Below are positions 18,685 through 28,507 of a stretch of 64,000 nt of DNA, in pieces. The position numbers and the translations under genes were made by a program. The first letter of the stretch is position 1; every line of letters starts with the position of its first letter. The notes beneath the pieces are model-generated. The model saw only the letters and a list, made by a program, of their open reading frames with translations, was not told the DNA's origin and did not search any database. The DNA is from Hymenobacter sediminicola (lineage in GTDB: Bacteria > Bacteroidota > Bacteroidia > Cytophagales > Hymenobacteraceae): positions 2,663,001 to 2,727,000 of the forward strand of contig NZ_CP060202.1 in assembly GCF_014250515.1 (NCBI RefSeq), given 5' to 3'.

Positions 18685-19431
18685 TTAGGCGTCGCGCTCC
18701 ATGCGCATAGTGAGGCGCACCAGGTATTGCTGCTGCTCGTCTTCGCCCAGAAACTCTACTTCGTAGCCGGCATCCTCAGCGTAATCCTGCACGATGCTGG
18801 CATCAGCGAAAAGCCAGGGAAATTCGGCGCCTTGCTGTTCGCCGTACTGCATCACGTAGGTCACCTCGCCGTAGTAAGGCCCATTCAGGTCGAAGACCAA
18901 GGCACCCTCTTCGTCCTCGTAGAGGTAGCTGATATCGGAAGAGGTAGCCAGAATCTGGCCGCCGGGCGCCAGCATGGTACGGGCGTGGCGCAGGAACTTC
19001 TCCAGTCCCTCCAGGGTGCCCACCAGCCCCACACCATTCATCAGCATGAGCAGCGTATCGTATTTCTCATGTGCCAGTGGCGCGGCAAAAATGTCGTGGC
19101 AGGCTACTTCCCGTACCCCCCGCTCCTGCATCACCTGCACCGCTCCAGCCGAAATATCAACGGCTTTTACCTCAAAGTCGCGGCTCTGCAGTTCCAGCGC
19201 ATGACAGCCGGCCCCAGCTCCTAAGTCCAGCACGCGGCCGCGGCACTCGTCCAACGCTTGCCGCTCCAGCTCAGGCATTTCCCATAAGCTGCGGAAAAAG
19301 TAGGCCGCTGGCAGGGGCTCTTCTTCGGCTACATTGCTATGTACTGTAAGGGAGGCGTCCAGTTGCCCCCGCTGATAATCGAGCAGGGCGTGGCCAAGTG
19401 GGTCTGCTGAAGAAAAATTGCTGGCTGGCAT
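18685..19431 (-). CDS. SAM-dependent class I methyltransferase
   Basis: 248 residues from ATG 19431; the frame extends 52 residues upstream with shadow-like composition. Motif I is RVLDLGAGAGCHALEL, followed by VKAVDISAGAVQVM and the motif II/III region YDTLLMLMNGVGLVGTLEGL and LAPGGQILATSSD. This is the Methyltransf_25/11 layout for small-molecule methylation. The acceptor substrate is not evident. The Asp/Glu-rich C-terminus (LYEDEEGALVFDLNGPYYGEV) recurs in Bacteroidota homologues. Confidence 0.88.
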   Translation of the reverse strand: MPASNFSSADPLGHALLDYQRGQLDASLTVHSNVAEEEPLPAAYFFRSLWEMPELERQALDECRGRVLDLGAGAGCHALELQSRDFEVKAVDISAGAVQVMQERGVREVACHDIFAAPLAHEKYDTLLMLMNGVGLVGTLEGLEKFLRHARTMLAPGGQILATSSDISYLYEDEEGALVFDLNGPYYGEVTYVMQYGEQQGAEFPWLFADASIVQDYAEDAGYEVEFLGEDEQQQYLVRLTMRMERDA

Positions 19432-19608
19432 ACGATAAAAATGCGGGTGAGCCAGCGGTACGCCGGCGCCGCAAGTTACGGCATTGCCGGTAGTCACTCG
19501 CCGCCTGCTACCCACCTGAACACGGACTGAGGCAGAACAGGGCCGGCGTATCCTTCTGGCACTGGGTTGCGTTTGGCTAGTATCCAAGCAGAACCTGACG
19601 CTACTCTC

Positions 19609-19992
19609 ATGTCTACCAACCTCGACTACCTCAACCCGAACCTTCTACCACTCGAAGATAAAGTCAATGCCTATCTGGCAGCAGAAAAAGATCTGCAAAG
19701 AGCTCAGGTGGAAGCAGTAAACCTATCTTCTGAACAGATCCAGGAAGCGGCGGCCGCGCAGCAGTTCGAGCAGCGTTCCGCTACCGGCAGCTTCCCTCAG
19801 CACGCGGAGGAAGTGCAGCAAAAGCTTCAGAATCTGCACGAAGATATAACCCGGCTGCGTCAGGAAATCATTCAGCTGTTACCCGTGCGCGACGAATGGG
19901 TCAAAGTCAATCTGGGCTACGGCCCCAGCCGCGTCGGCGCGTTTCAGGTGGCCGGTTCTGCCGGAGACTATGAGTTGCGTGTGATTCAGTAA
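19609..19992 (+). CDS. Uncharacterised coiled-coil protein
   Basis: 127 residues from ATG 19609 (MSTNLDYLNPN); the longer frame upstream would overlap the divergent methyltransferase promoter. Residues about 28-98 are rich in Gln, Glu, Ala and Leu with heptad spacing (VQQKLQNLHEDITRLRQEII), predicting a coiled coil. The C-terminal part (YGPSRVGAF) is compact. There is no signal peptide and no recognised domain. Confidence 0.65.
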   Translation: MSTNLDYLNPNLLPLEDKVNAYLAAEKDLQRAQVEAVNLSSEQIQEAAAAQQFEQRSATGSFPQHAEEVQQKLQNLHEDITRLRQEIIQLLPVRDEWVKVNLGYGPSRVGAFQVAGSAGDYELRVIQ

Positions 19993-20556
19993 AGCCGACT
20001 TTCACGCAACATCAGCAAGTGGACTTCTCAGAGTGCACTTGCGCTGCTCTAGGCGCTTATGAGCCGGCAGCATCAATAAGTGAATACCCCTATCAGGCAA
20101 CACAGGCCCGATTCGCCAGCTCATAATTGCTGGCGAATCGGGCCTTTTGACGTCCGGCCCCTGCATCCACAGCGCTGTGCCTCCTGTCGGAGCCGTTGCG
20201 CAGACCTTAATGACTACAAAAAAATTAAGGCGAACCAACGGCCCGCCTCAATTCCACAACCAAAACACCTAAAAAACTATTCTTTCTTCCACCTCTGTAT
20301 CAACTATTGAGCCAAAGTACATTCTAGTTCAGCTTGCCACCTTCGTGGCCCGCTTACGCTTACTCAGTACGGTGTATATACATCTGATAAGTCCATAAAA
20401 TAATAACACATCATTCGTGTACTTAATAATAATTATACGCTATAATTGCCCATATACTATACATAATATTGCACTTTATAAATAAATCCATATCACTCTG
20501 ACATCTAACAAATAAGAATAACCATAAATCAACTTTTCAATTTCCATTTCTTCTGT
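19993..20556. other. Intergenic region with a hairpin and an AT-rich tract upstream of the lectin-like surface gene
   Basis: 564 bases. The first part holds a perfect 17-bp inverted repeat (20104-20145). From about 20330 to 20556 the sequence becomes strongly AT-rich compared with its surroundings, which fits a promoter and untranslated leader for the large secreted protein. No gene was found. Confidence 0.55.
20104..20145. terminator. Perfect 17-bp hairpin, probable bidirectional terminator
   Basis: AGGCCCGATTCGCCAGC at 20104-20120 pairs exactly with 20129-20145 across an 8-base loop. Only TTTT follows on the plus strand, so termination is plausible but not certain. Confidence 0.6.
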
Positions 20557-23500
20557 ATGAAAGCACTTTTTACCTTTTGGCAATCCGGGCATTTCCTGAA
20601 GTGGTATTTTCCCTTTGCTGTTCTATTAGGTGGCCTCTTAGGCATAAGTGGCCAAGCGCATGCCCAGTTTCCACGGCTCGAAACCTTCCGCAACTCCACA
20701 GCAACCGGCTGGACCATTGGTGGTAGCGCCTACCTCACTGACAACGGCAGTACCGGAGGCGACGCAGCTGGCGAAGGGTATCTACGTCTGACCCAGGCCA
20801 CTACCTATCAGGCCGGCTATGCCATCGACAACAGCTCCTTTCCGGCGACGCAGGGCTTCAGTATTTCCTTCGAATACTTCGCCTACGGTGGTACCACGCC
20901 CGGCGCAGACGGTTTCAGCGTGTTCCTGATTGATGGCAGCACGCAGAACTTTACCATTGGAGCTTCCGGCGGCTCACTTGGCTACGCACAGAAAACAGAC
21001 ATTCCGGGTGTCAGCAACGGCTACATCGGCATCGGAATTGATGAGTGGGGCAACTACTCGAATCCGACGGAAGGCCGCAATGGCGGTATCAACTCCGGTA
21101 GCTTGACGCCCGACGCAGTGGCTATCCGGGGTGCGGGCAACGGCGCGGGTACCGACCAGTACCCCTACCTAACCGGCACCCAGTCGTTGCCGTTCAGCCT
21201 CGACGTGGCAACACCCCGGGCGCAAAACGGCTCCTCCGACTACCGACGCGCCTTTATTGATGTCATTGCTTCCGGTGGTACCTACCGCATCACCATCCGG
21301 ATTCAGCATGGCACCGACGTAACGACTACCATCAGCAACTACGTGGTATCGGCGCCGCCCAGCACGTTGCGCGTTGGCTTTAGCGGCGCTACCGGTGGCA
21401 GTACCAACATCCATGAAATCCGCAATCTGCAGATTGTGCTGCCACCCGTGGCCGCCAACGACCAAGCCGTTACGCTGCTTGATACCAACGTTTCGTTTGA
21501 TGTAGTAGGCAACGACCAGGCACCAGGCAGCAGCATCGATGCCGCTTCCGTTGATCTGAACCCCAGTCAATCGGGCATTCAGAATACCTATACTGTGGCT
21601 GGAGAGGGCACCTTTAGTGTCAACGCGGTTGGTGTTGTCACCTTCGACCCAACCCCAACATTTGCTGGTGTTGTCCGGATTCCGTACCGCGTCAACTCCA
21701 TTCTGAATTCGACCTCCAACCTAGCCAACCTCACTGTGCGGGTGGCTACTACCTGCGCCACGCCAGGCAAGGACGGCCCGGGCACGCTGACTGCCAGCTC
21801 GATTCTGAACACCTACTTTCCTGGCACGGCCAGCGTAGCTGCTGGTAGCAGCACTGTAACCGTAGGAACTGCTGCCGCCGGCACTACTCCCATTTCGGCG
21901 GGTGACCTGGTATTGCTGATGCAGATGCAGGGAGCCACTATCACGACGGCCAATGATGCCTCCTATGGAGCTAACAATGCGACTGGCACTGGTAACTCAA
22001 CCACCGACTTCACGGCTGGACAATATGAGTATGGTATTGCCGCCGCCGACCTGCCCCTCGCCGGGGGCACACTCCAACTGGTCGGTGGCCTTACGCGCAG
22101 CTACCAAAACCTCGACTATGACGACGCAAGCAACCCTACCGGGCAGCGCCGCTTCCAGGTGATTCGGGTGCCGCAATTCTCTGACCTGGATGTAAGCGGC
22201 ACTGCTTCGGGCACACCCGCTTGGAACGGCAGCACCGGCGGCGTACTGGCCCTGGACGTGGCGGGCCTTACTTCGTTTGCCAGCGGCTCAGTAGTTGACC
22301 TAACGGCCAAAGGATTCCGGGGCGGCGGCGGACGCGCCACTAATGGCAGCACTACTGCAATGGGCTCAGACTACCGGCGAGGCAACTCAGGGGCGCATGG
22401 TGCCAAAGGAGAAGGCACGGCCGGCACACCGCAGTTTGTATACAACGGCACAGGCATCGTGAATGGCGGCCTTGCGGGGTATCGAAATGGCTTTACGGGC
22501 CGGGGTGCGCCAGGCAATGCCGGTGGCGGTGCCGTGGATTTTACTCCTGCTTCTAACTCCGGCAATGCCGGTGGAGCCGGTGGCGGCAACGCCGGTACAG
22601 GCGGTTTGGGTGGCTACGGCTTTGGCTCGAGCAATACTGGTGCACAGGCACTGGGCGGTGCGGCAGTTGCGCTGGCCAGCACTACTCGCATTACAATGGG
22701 TGGTGGTGGTGGGGCCGGCTCGGCTAATGGCACTGGCTCCGGCAACAGCAACTTTACGGCAGCCAGCGGCGGCCTGGGCGGCGGTATTCTACTTCTCCGA
22801 ACCGGCACAGTAAGCGGCACAGGCACTCTGCGCGCCAACGGCGGCAACGCACCCGGCACCGCAGCCGATGCAGAAGGGGCTGGGGGCGCTGGGGCGGGTG
22901 GTAGCATTGTGGTGCTGGCCAACCTGACTTCTGGCCTGAGCAACCTGACGCTGCAAGCCAACGGCGGAACTGGCGGCAGCGCCAACACGGCAGCGGCCGG
23001 CAACTACGGCCCAGGCGGCGGCGGCGGCGGCGGTTTTGTATATACGAATGGTGCTGCTACCACCTCGGTGGCAGGCGGAGCGGCCGGGCGTACTTCCAAC
23101 GGCAATGTTGTTTTTGGGGCTACCAGTGGCAATGCCGGAACTTCATTTACCACCGCCGGGCGAGGCATACCTTATACCATTGCGGGTGCCGGCGGCTGTC
23201 TGCCTGAACTCAACACGACTCTGGCGACCAGCACTCCTACCCTGACTCGTAGCGGCGGCGCGGGCAGCAGTGTAGCTCCTGCCACCTACTCCCTGACTGT
23301 ATCCAACACGGGGGGCGGCTCGGCTACGGGCGTGGCTGCACGCGTGACATTACCAGCCGGGCTGTTTGGCTACGATGCTTCCGGCCCCACGAGCGTGACC
23401 ATTTGGCGGGCCGATGGCAGCACGTTCACGCCTACCGGCTACACCACACCGGCTGGCGGTACCAACACGCCCGCTTTCGGCAATATTTTCCTGCCCAGTG

Positions 23501-24273
23501 ACGCTACCCTCCTGATTTCTTTCCGGGCCACGGTAGCGGCCAGTGCGTTGGATGAGGTATTTTACCAAGCCAGTGCCGCCGTCACCTACGCCGACCCTAC
23601 CCGCGACCAAACGACTGACCTCGTGAGCCCCGGCGCAACCTACACGAGTGGCGGCCCGGTGGAAGGCTCCAACTACGCCAGCGCCAGCAATACCACCGAG
23701 GATGTGCGCATTGCCCGTCCGCTGCCTGTAGAGCTAGCCATTTTTGAAGCCAAAGCCTCCGGCACCGACGCCCTGCTAACCTGGGTAACAGCATCCGAAA
23801 AAAATAATGCCCGTTTCGAAGTGGAACGCTCCCTCAACGGCACGGCCTTCGAGCGAATTGGCAGTGTGCAGGGCCAGGGCACTACTTCTCGCCGCACTAG
23901 CTACCGCTACACCGATGGAGGTGTGGGCAAGCTCGGCTTGCAAGTAGTGTATTACCGCCTCCGGCAAGTAGACAACGACGAAGGTTCGTCGCTGAGCCCG
24001 GTGCGGGTGGCATCGTTCAAAGTTGGAAAAGGTGTCGTAAGCCTCTACCCTAACCCGGCTCCAGCTCAGGCAACCTTGGATCTGACTGGCTTACCAACTG
24101 GTGTTTATCAGGGTGAAATTCTGGACCTGACAGGCCGTAGCATACTTGCCATGCCTTTGCAGGGCGCTACCACTCAGCAGCTGCAGCTCACCAACCTGCC
24201 GGCCGGCACCTACCTGCTCAGCCTACGCGGCCAGGGCCAAAACCTGATGCTACCGCTGGTACACAAACAGTAA
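20557..24273 (+). CDS. Large secreted T9SS cargo protein: lectin-like domain, Gly-rich region, sorting domain
   Basis: 1,238 residues. A long N-terminal signal peptide ends near AHA-Q37. Residues about 38-300 resemble an L-type (legume-type) lectin-like beta-sandwich (FSISFEYFAYGGTTPGADGFSVFLID and the GYIGIGIDEWGNY strand). A region of about 590-880 is extremely rich in Gly, Asn, Ala and Thr (GGGG, GNAGGAGGGNAG runs). A DUF11-like repeat (YSLTVSNTGGGSATGVAARVTLPAG) follows, then a fibronectin-like module (ALLTWVTASEKNNARFEVER). The last 90 or so residues form a T9SS type A sorting domain (SLYPNPAPAQATLDL, TNLPAGTYLLSL). It should be carried across the outer membrane and attached or released there. 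It could bind sugars or act in adhesion; this is inference. Confidence 0.88.
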   Translation: MKALFTFWQSGHFLKWYFPFAVLLGGLLGISGQAHAQFPRLETFRNSTATGWTIGGSAYLTDNGSTGGDAAGEGYLRLTQATTYQAGYAIDNSSFPATQGFSISFEYFAYGGTTPGADGFSVFLIDGSTQNFTIGASGGSLGYAQKTDIPGVSNGYIGIGIDEWGNYSNPTEGRNGGINSGSLTPDAVAIRGAGNGAGTDQYPYLTGTQSLPFSLDVATPRAQNGSSDYRRAFIDVIASGGTYRITIRIQHGTDVTTTISNYVVSAPPSTLRVGFSGATGGSTNIHEIRNLQIVLPPVAANDQAVTLLDTNVSFDVVGNDQAPGSSIDAASVDLNPSQSGIQNTYTVAGEGTFSVNAVGVVTFDPTPTFAGVVRIPYRVNSILNSTSNLANLTVRVATTCATPGKDGPGTLTASSILNTYFPGTASVAAGSSTVTVGTAAAGTTPISAGDLVLLMQMQGATITTANDASYGANNATGTGNSTTDFTAGQYEYGIAAADLPLAGGTLQLVGGLTRSYQNLDYDDASNPTGQRRFQVIRVPQFSDLDVSGTASGTPAWNGSTGGVLALDVAGLTSFASGSVVDLTAKGFRGGGGRATNGSTTAMGSDYRRGNSGAHGAKGEGTAGTPQFVYNGTGIVNGGLAGYRNGFTGRGAPGNAGGGAVDFTPASNSGNAGGAGGGNAGTGGLGGYGFGSSNTGAQALGGAAVALASTTRITMGGGGGAGSANGTGSGNSNFTAASGGLGGGILLLRTGTVSGTGTLRANGGNAPGTAADAEGAGGAGAGGSIVVLANLTSGLSNLTLQANGGTGGSANTAAAGNYGPGGGGGGGFVYTNGAATTSVAGGAAGRTSNGNVVFGATSGNAGTSFTTAGRGIPYTIAGAGGCLPELNTTLATSTPTLTRSGGAGSSVAPATYSLTVSNTGGGSATGVAARVTLPAGLFGYDASGPTSVTIWRADGSTFTPTGYTTPAGGTNTPAFGNIFLPSDATLLISFRATVAASALDEVFYQASAAVTYADPTRDQTTDLVSPGATYTSGGPVEGSNYASASNTTEDVRIARPLPVELAIFEAKASGTDALLTWVTASEKNNARFEVERSLNGTAFERIGSVQGQGTTSRRTSYRYTDGGVGKLGLQVVYYRLRQVDNDEGSSLSPVRVASFKVGKGVVSLYPNPAPAQATLDLTGLPTGVYQGEILDLTGRSILAMPLQGATTQQLQLTNLPAGTYLLSLRGQGQNLMLPLVHKQ

Positions 24274-24291
24274 TAGGGTCCCACGAAAATC

Positions 24292-24326
24292 AAAAAAGCC
24301 TGCCGGATGTTCCGGCAGGCTTTTTT
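24292..24326. terminator. Bidirectional rho-independent terminator
   Basis: A run of six A plus GCCTGCCGGA pairs perfectly with TCCGGCAGGC plus six T, around a 3-base loop. It sits between the convergent T9SS genes and can serve both. Confidence 0.92.
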
Positions 24327-24339
24327 GTTAGCTATTCCT

Positions 24340-26217
24340 CTACTGCTTCACAATTCTGCTCACCAGCTTGCTGCCGGCTACTTCTACTGTGAGCAAGTAG
24401 ACTCCAGGCGCTACGCCCGGCAGGCTTATCGTCTGGCGGTTGGCGCCAGTGCGCACTGCCAGTGCCTGGGTAGCTACTGTGCGGCCAAGCAGGTCGGCTA
24501 CTACCAGCGTGCCACTACCAGCACTACGGGCTTCAAATGTAATTGTGGCCGATTCCTGTACTGGGTTGGGGAATGTGGCGAAGCTTTCCGCTACCAGCGC
24601 CGCTGGCTGCGTCGAGAGTACCACACTCAGGTCCCGGGCCCCGCGGAACACCTGCCCCCGGATTTCACCACTCGGATTGGCCGCCGTGTGCAGGTTCACA
24701 TACACACTGTCGCGGCGGAACTGTAGGGCCCGCCGGGCGGTAAAGGGCCGGGCGGCATTGGGGGCCGGATTGGTAGGTAGCCAGAAGCCTTCGGCGGCGC
24801 TGGGCAGCGTAGCCGAATCAAAGAACGGCATCAGGTCGAAGACTACCGGCCCGGCCTGCGTGCGCAACCCGGTATGGAAGTGCCCCATGGTAGCGGGGCC
24901 ACTCAGGCCGCCCCAGGCCATGCTGAAGTGCACATTGCTCTGGTCCCGATCCATGCTCACGAAACCGGAGCCATAGCCAGGGCTGGTAACCGGCGTAGGC
25001 CGCTCCTGCGCACCATTGAGCGAAAACACGTAGCCTTCACGCGCCAGACGGTATACCTGCCCCCGGATTTCACCATTAGGGTTGGCCGCCGTATTGAACA
25101 CCATATTCACTCCACCCTGCAAAAACAAGTTCACGGCGGCGGCATTGAGGCCCGTCAGGCTGACGGAAAAGGCGTTGGCCGTGCCGGCCGGAATGGTAAC
25201 GTTAGTGAGTGGCGTAGCCGGATTTGCCTGCCCGGCATCGGCCTGGAACAGCGCCAAGCTCGTTGGGGCGCTGCTCAGGCCAGTATGCGCCACAAAAATC
25301 CGAAGTGTATCGAACGTAGAATTAAGCCGCAGGAAGGAAACTGCCTTGGCCGTTGATGTTACGGCCGGCACCATCTGGGCGCCATCGAAGCGGGCGTCGT
25401 GGCTCAGGTAACGGGCATCCCGAATCAATTGCCCCCGGATTTCGCCGCCAGGGTTGGCAGCGGTGTGCACATTAATGTAAATCTGACCAGCCAGCATTGC
25501 CGTTACAATAGCCGGCGTAGGCGTTACTTCGCCCTCAATCACATTGCCCGACACGAACGGCATCAGATCCAGTACCACCGGACCAGCCACGCCCGTAGCG
25601 CCCTGATGAAAATGCGCCATCGTAATTGGGCCGCTCAGCCCCGCTACCACCACCCGGAACTTCAACTTGTCCTGGTTCTGGGCGAGATTGAAGGTGCCGA
25701 TGCCCACAGCTGTCGTCGTGACGGGTGGCACTTCCTGCGCCCCCGACAGCGACGCCACAAACTCCTCATCCTTCTCTATTTCGATCTGGCCCCGAATTTC
25801 GCCACCAGGATTGGCTGCCGTATGAATATTGATGTAGTAGCCGCCGCGCAGGTACCGGTCCAGCTTGGTGCGGTCAATATCTGCCCCGGTCAGGTAACCC
25901 TGAATCCGGTTGCCCCGGATAAAGCGAAACAGGTCCGTTACAACTGGCCCTGCCACGCCCCGAAAGCCAAGGTGCGTATGCGCCATCGTCACAGGTCCGC
26001 TTAGCCCACTGAAAGCCCCTGAAATAAACAATGTGTCGCGCGTATTATTCAGCGTGAAGCTGACGGCCCCGCGAGCTGCAGTGGCCACAGCCGGCACTTC
26101 CTGGCTCCCGCTCAGGGAGGCACCCAGCAGCAGGTGCGGGCGCTGATGGTCAGCGAAGACGGTGCTACTGCTTAGCGAAGTGCATAGCAGCAGCAAGCGA
26201 GTAAGAAGTTGTTTCAT
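24340..26217 (-). CDS. Secreted protein with four CHRD domains and a T9SS sorting domain
   Basis: 625 residues from ATG 26217 (MKQLLTRLLLL), with a cleavable signal peptide. Four tandem CHRD (chordin-like) domains are recognised by their repeated endings: HTAANPGGEIRGQ (two copies), NTAANPNGEIRGQ and HTAANPSGEIRGQ, and by openings such as SLSGAQEVPPV. Three units carry a conserved metal-like GPxTMAHxHxG loop; the third unit has SLALFQADAG instead and has lost the histidines. The C-terminus (ATFPNPVQESATITFEA, then GVYLLTVEVAGSKLVSRIVKQ) is a T9SS sorting domain. CHRD domains occur in bacterial extracellular proteins of unknown role, and some bind calcium. Confidence 0.92.
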   Translation of the reverse strand: MKQLLTRLLLLCTSLSSSTVFADHQRPHLLLGASLSGSQEVPAVATAARGAVSFTLNNTRDTLFISGAFSGLSGPVTMAHTHLGFRGVAGPVVTDLFRFIRGNRIQGYLTGADIDRTKLDRYLRGGYYINIHTAANPGGEIRGQIEIEKDEEFVASLSGAQEVPPVTTTAVGIGTFNLAQNQDKLKFRVVVAGLSGPITMAHFHQGATGVAGPVVLDLMPFVSGNVIEGEVTPTPAIVTAMLAGQIYINVHTAANPGGEIRGQLIRDARYLSHDARFDGAQMVPAVTSTAKAVSFLRLNSTFDTLRIFVAHTGLSSAPTSLALFQADAGQANPATPLTNVTIPAGTANAFSVSLTGLNAAAVNLFLQGGVNMVFNTAANPNGEIRGQVYRLAREGYVFSLNGAQERPTPVTSPGYGSGFVSMDRDQSNVHFSMAWGGLSGPATMGHFHTGLRTQAGPVVFDLMPFFDSATLPSAAEGFWLPTNPAPNAARPFTARRALQFRRDSVYVNLHTAANPSGEIRGQVFRGARDLSVVLSTQPAALVAESFATFPNPVQESATITFEARSAGSGTLVVADLLGRTVATQALAVRTGANRQTISLPGVAPGVYLLTVEVAGSKLVSRIVKQ

Positions 26218-26384
26218 GGATGTAAGTGATAAATGATGGACAAAAGCCAACGGCTACATTGGCTACTCGTTGATAACTACCGATTCGCTGCTTTAGAGTT
26301 ATGTATAAAATTGCGTCCTTCGCAGCCCATTTCGTTTTTAGCCCATCTATATGGGTGTTTCATTGCCTTTCTTCCCCCATTCCT

Positions 26385-26861
26385 ATGGAAGCTCCCAACC
26401 CCGATTTCATGCGCGAAGCCATTCGCCTTTCCGTTGAAAAAATGCAGGCCGGCCATGGCGGTCCATTCGGTGCTGTCATCGTGCGCGACGGTAACATCAT
26501 TGCTCGCGGCTTCAACCAGGTTACGAGCACCAACGACCCTACCTGCCACGCCGAGGTAGATGCCATCCGCAAGGCCTGCGCCGTGCTAGGCACCTTCCAG
26601 CTCGACGACTGCGACCTATACACGTCCTGCGAGCCATGTCCCATGTGCTTGGGCGCCATCTACTGGGCCCGCCCGCGCCGCGTATTCTACGGCAACACCA
26701 AAGCCGATGCCGCCGCCATTGGCTTCGACGACCAGTTCATCTACGACGAAATCGAGAAGCCTCTCGACCAGCGCCGCCTCTCCATGACCGAGCTGCTCCG
26801 TGACGAAGCCAGCGCCGGTTTCCGTGCCTGGGAGCAAAAAGAAGGCAAGACCGAGTACTAG
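26385..26861 (+). CDS. guaD: Guanine deaminase (nucleoside/nucleotide deaminase family)
   Basis: 158 residues from ATG 26385, close in length to B. subtilis GuaD. Zinc ligands are His55 (CHAEV, with the proton shuttle Glu57), Cys85 and Cys88 (SCEPCPMCLGAIYWAR). The AIYWAR segment and the C-terminal GFDDQFIYDEI are characteristic of the guanine deaminase branch rather than tRNA adenosine deaminase TadA. It converts guanine to xanthine and ammonia in the cytoplasm. It is convergent with ffh, separated by a 46-nt palindrome. Confidence 0.88.
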   Translation: MEAPNPDFMREAIRLSVEKMQAGHGGPFGAVIVRDGNIIARGFNQVTSTNDPTCHAEVDAIRKACAVLGTFQLDDCDLYTSCEPCPMCLGAIYWARPRRVFYGNTKADAAAIGFDDQFIYDEIEKPLDQRRLSMTELLRDEASAGFRAWEQKEGKTEY

Positions 26862-26886
26862 TTTTGAGCCGATAAGCCAACTTAAT

Positions 26887-26932
26887 TAAAAGAAAGAGCC
26901 CTGAACGATATCGTTCAGGGCTCTTTCTTTTA
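26887..26932. terminator. Perfect 46-nt palindromic bidirectional terminator
   Basis: A 23-base arm beginning TAAAAGAAAGAGCCC pairs completely with its complement around an ATAT centre with no loop in DNA. It has a T-rich end on both strands and lies between guaD and ffh. Confidence 0.9.
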
Positions 26933-26949
26933 GCACTTGTCAGATTGAT

Positions 26950-28299
26950 TTACCGCAGCGGACCTTTCATGCCCATCATGCGGGCCATTTGCTGCATACC
27001 GCCTTTGGTCTGGCTCATTTTGTTCATGGTGCGCATCATTTTGCGCATGTCCTCAAACTGCTTCATCAGGTTGTTTACCTGCTGAATGTCGGTGCCGGAA
27101 CCTTTGGCAAGGCGGCGGCGGCGGCTACCGTTCAGCAGCTCCGGCTGGGCACGCTCAGCGGGCGTCATGCTCTGGATAATGGCTTCAATCGGCTTGAAGG
27201 CGTCATCGTCGATGTCTACGTCCTTGATGGCTTTGCTCATGCCCGGAATCATACCTACCAAGTCCTTCAGGTTGCCCATCTTCTTGATCTGCTCCAGCTG
27301 CGAGAGGAAGTCGTCGAAGTTGAACTGGTTTTTGCGGATCTTCTGGTTGATGCGCTTGGCCTCCTCCTCGTCGAACTGCTGCTGCGCGCGCTCTACCAGG
27401 CTGATAACGTCGCCCATACCCAGGATGCGCTGCGCCATCCGGTCGGGGTAGAACAGGTCGAGGGCCTCCATCTTCTCGCCCGTCGAGATGAACTTGATGG
27501 GCTTTTCTACCACCGCCCGAATCGAGAGGGCCGCACCACCGCGCGAGTCACCGTCGAGCTTGGTGAGCACCACGCCGTCGAAATTCAACCGGTCGTTGAA
27601 GGTTTTGGCGGTATTCACGGCGTCCTGGCCGGTCATAGAATCCACCACGAACAGCGTTTCGCTCGGGTTAATGGCCCGTTTCACCGCTTCAATTTCGTTC
27701 ATCATCTGCTCGTCCACGGCCAGGCGGCCGGCGGTATCGATGATGACGACTTTCTTGTTGTTTTTGCGCGCAAACTCGATGGCGTTCTGCGAAATCAGCA
27801 CCGGATTCTTGTTTTCCGGCTCCGAATACACCTCCACGCCAATCTGCTCGCCCAGCACTTTCAACTGGTCAATAGCGGCCGGACGGTACACGTCGCAGGC
27901 CACCAGCAGCACGTTGCGGCCCTGCTTTTTGATGTGGCTAGCCAGCTTGCCGGCAAACGTGGTTTTGCCCGAGCCCTGCAGGCCCGACAGCAGTACCACA
28001 GCCGGCTCGCCTTTAATGACAATGTCCTGCTTCTCGCCGCCCATGAGCTGGGTCAACTCGTCATACACAATTTTGGTCATCAGCTGGCCCGGCGACACGC
28101 TGATGAGCACGTCGCGGCCCATGGCCTCTTCCTTGATTTTGTCGGTGACTTCTTTGGCTACTTTGTAGTTTACGTCGGCATCGACAAGGGCGCGGCGGAT
28201 TTCCTTTACGGTGGCCGCTACGTTGATTTCGGTGATGCTGCCCTGGCCTTTCAGGGTTTTGAAGGCGCGGTCGAGCTTGGTACTGAGGTTATCGAACAT
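26950..28299 (-). CDS. ffh: Signal recognition particle protein Ffh
   Basis: 449 residues, the normal length. The N domain (1-90) is followed by the G domain with G1 GLQGSGKT at 106-113, DTAGR at about 188 and TKLDGDSRGG at about 247, plus the DVYRPAA insertion-box motif. The methionine-rich M domain closes the protein (MKQFEDMRKMMRTMNKMSQ, MQQMARMMGMKG). Ffh binds the SRP RNA and signal sequences emerging from the ribosome and docks with FtsY. Its RNA partner is encoded in the same window at 52305-52400. Confidence 0.97.
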   Translation of the reverse strand: MFDNLSTKLDRAFKTLKGQGSITEINVAATVKEIRRALVDADVNYKVAKEVTDKIKEEAMGRDVLISVSPGQLMTKIVYDELTQLMGGEKQDIVIKGEPAVVLLSGLQGSGKTTFAGKLASHIKKQGRNVLLVACDVYRPAAIDQLKVLGEQIGVEVYSEPENKNPVLISQNAIEFARKNNKKVVIIDTAGRLAVDEQMMNEIEAVKRAINPSETLFVVDSMTGQDAVNTAKTFNDRLNFDGVVLTKLDGDSRGGAALSIRAVVEKPIKFISTGEKMEALDLFYPDRMAQRILGMGDVISLVERAQQQFDEEEAKRINQKIRKNQFNFDDFLSQLEQIKKMGNLKDLVGMIPGMSKAIKDVDIDDDAFKPIEAIIQSMTPAERAQPELLNGSRRRRLAKGSGTDIQQVNNLMKQFEDMRKMMRTMNKMSQTKGGMQQMARMMGMKGPLR

Positions 28300-28507
28300 C
28301 TGGTGATGTGCTGAGTATTAACGGGCTACTATGCTGGCGCTTCCGGGTATCCGGAACGGAAATCTGGCGCAGCAAATGAATTGACTTTTAACGGAGGCCG
28401 CCACAAGAAGCAGATTCCACCGTTGATTGGCTTCCCAAAAGTAACCAGAAAACCCCGAAAGGCCGCACCTGTGTACCTTCGCGCTTCTGTCGCTATTCTG
28501 CCTGCCT

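Noticed and set aside
26989-28314. 441-codon plus-strand frame antisense to ffh
   Set aside because: Leu/His/Val-rich shadow of a GC-rich gene; it lies entirely across ffh and has no domain.
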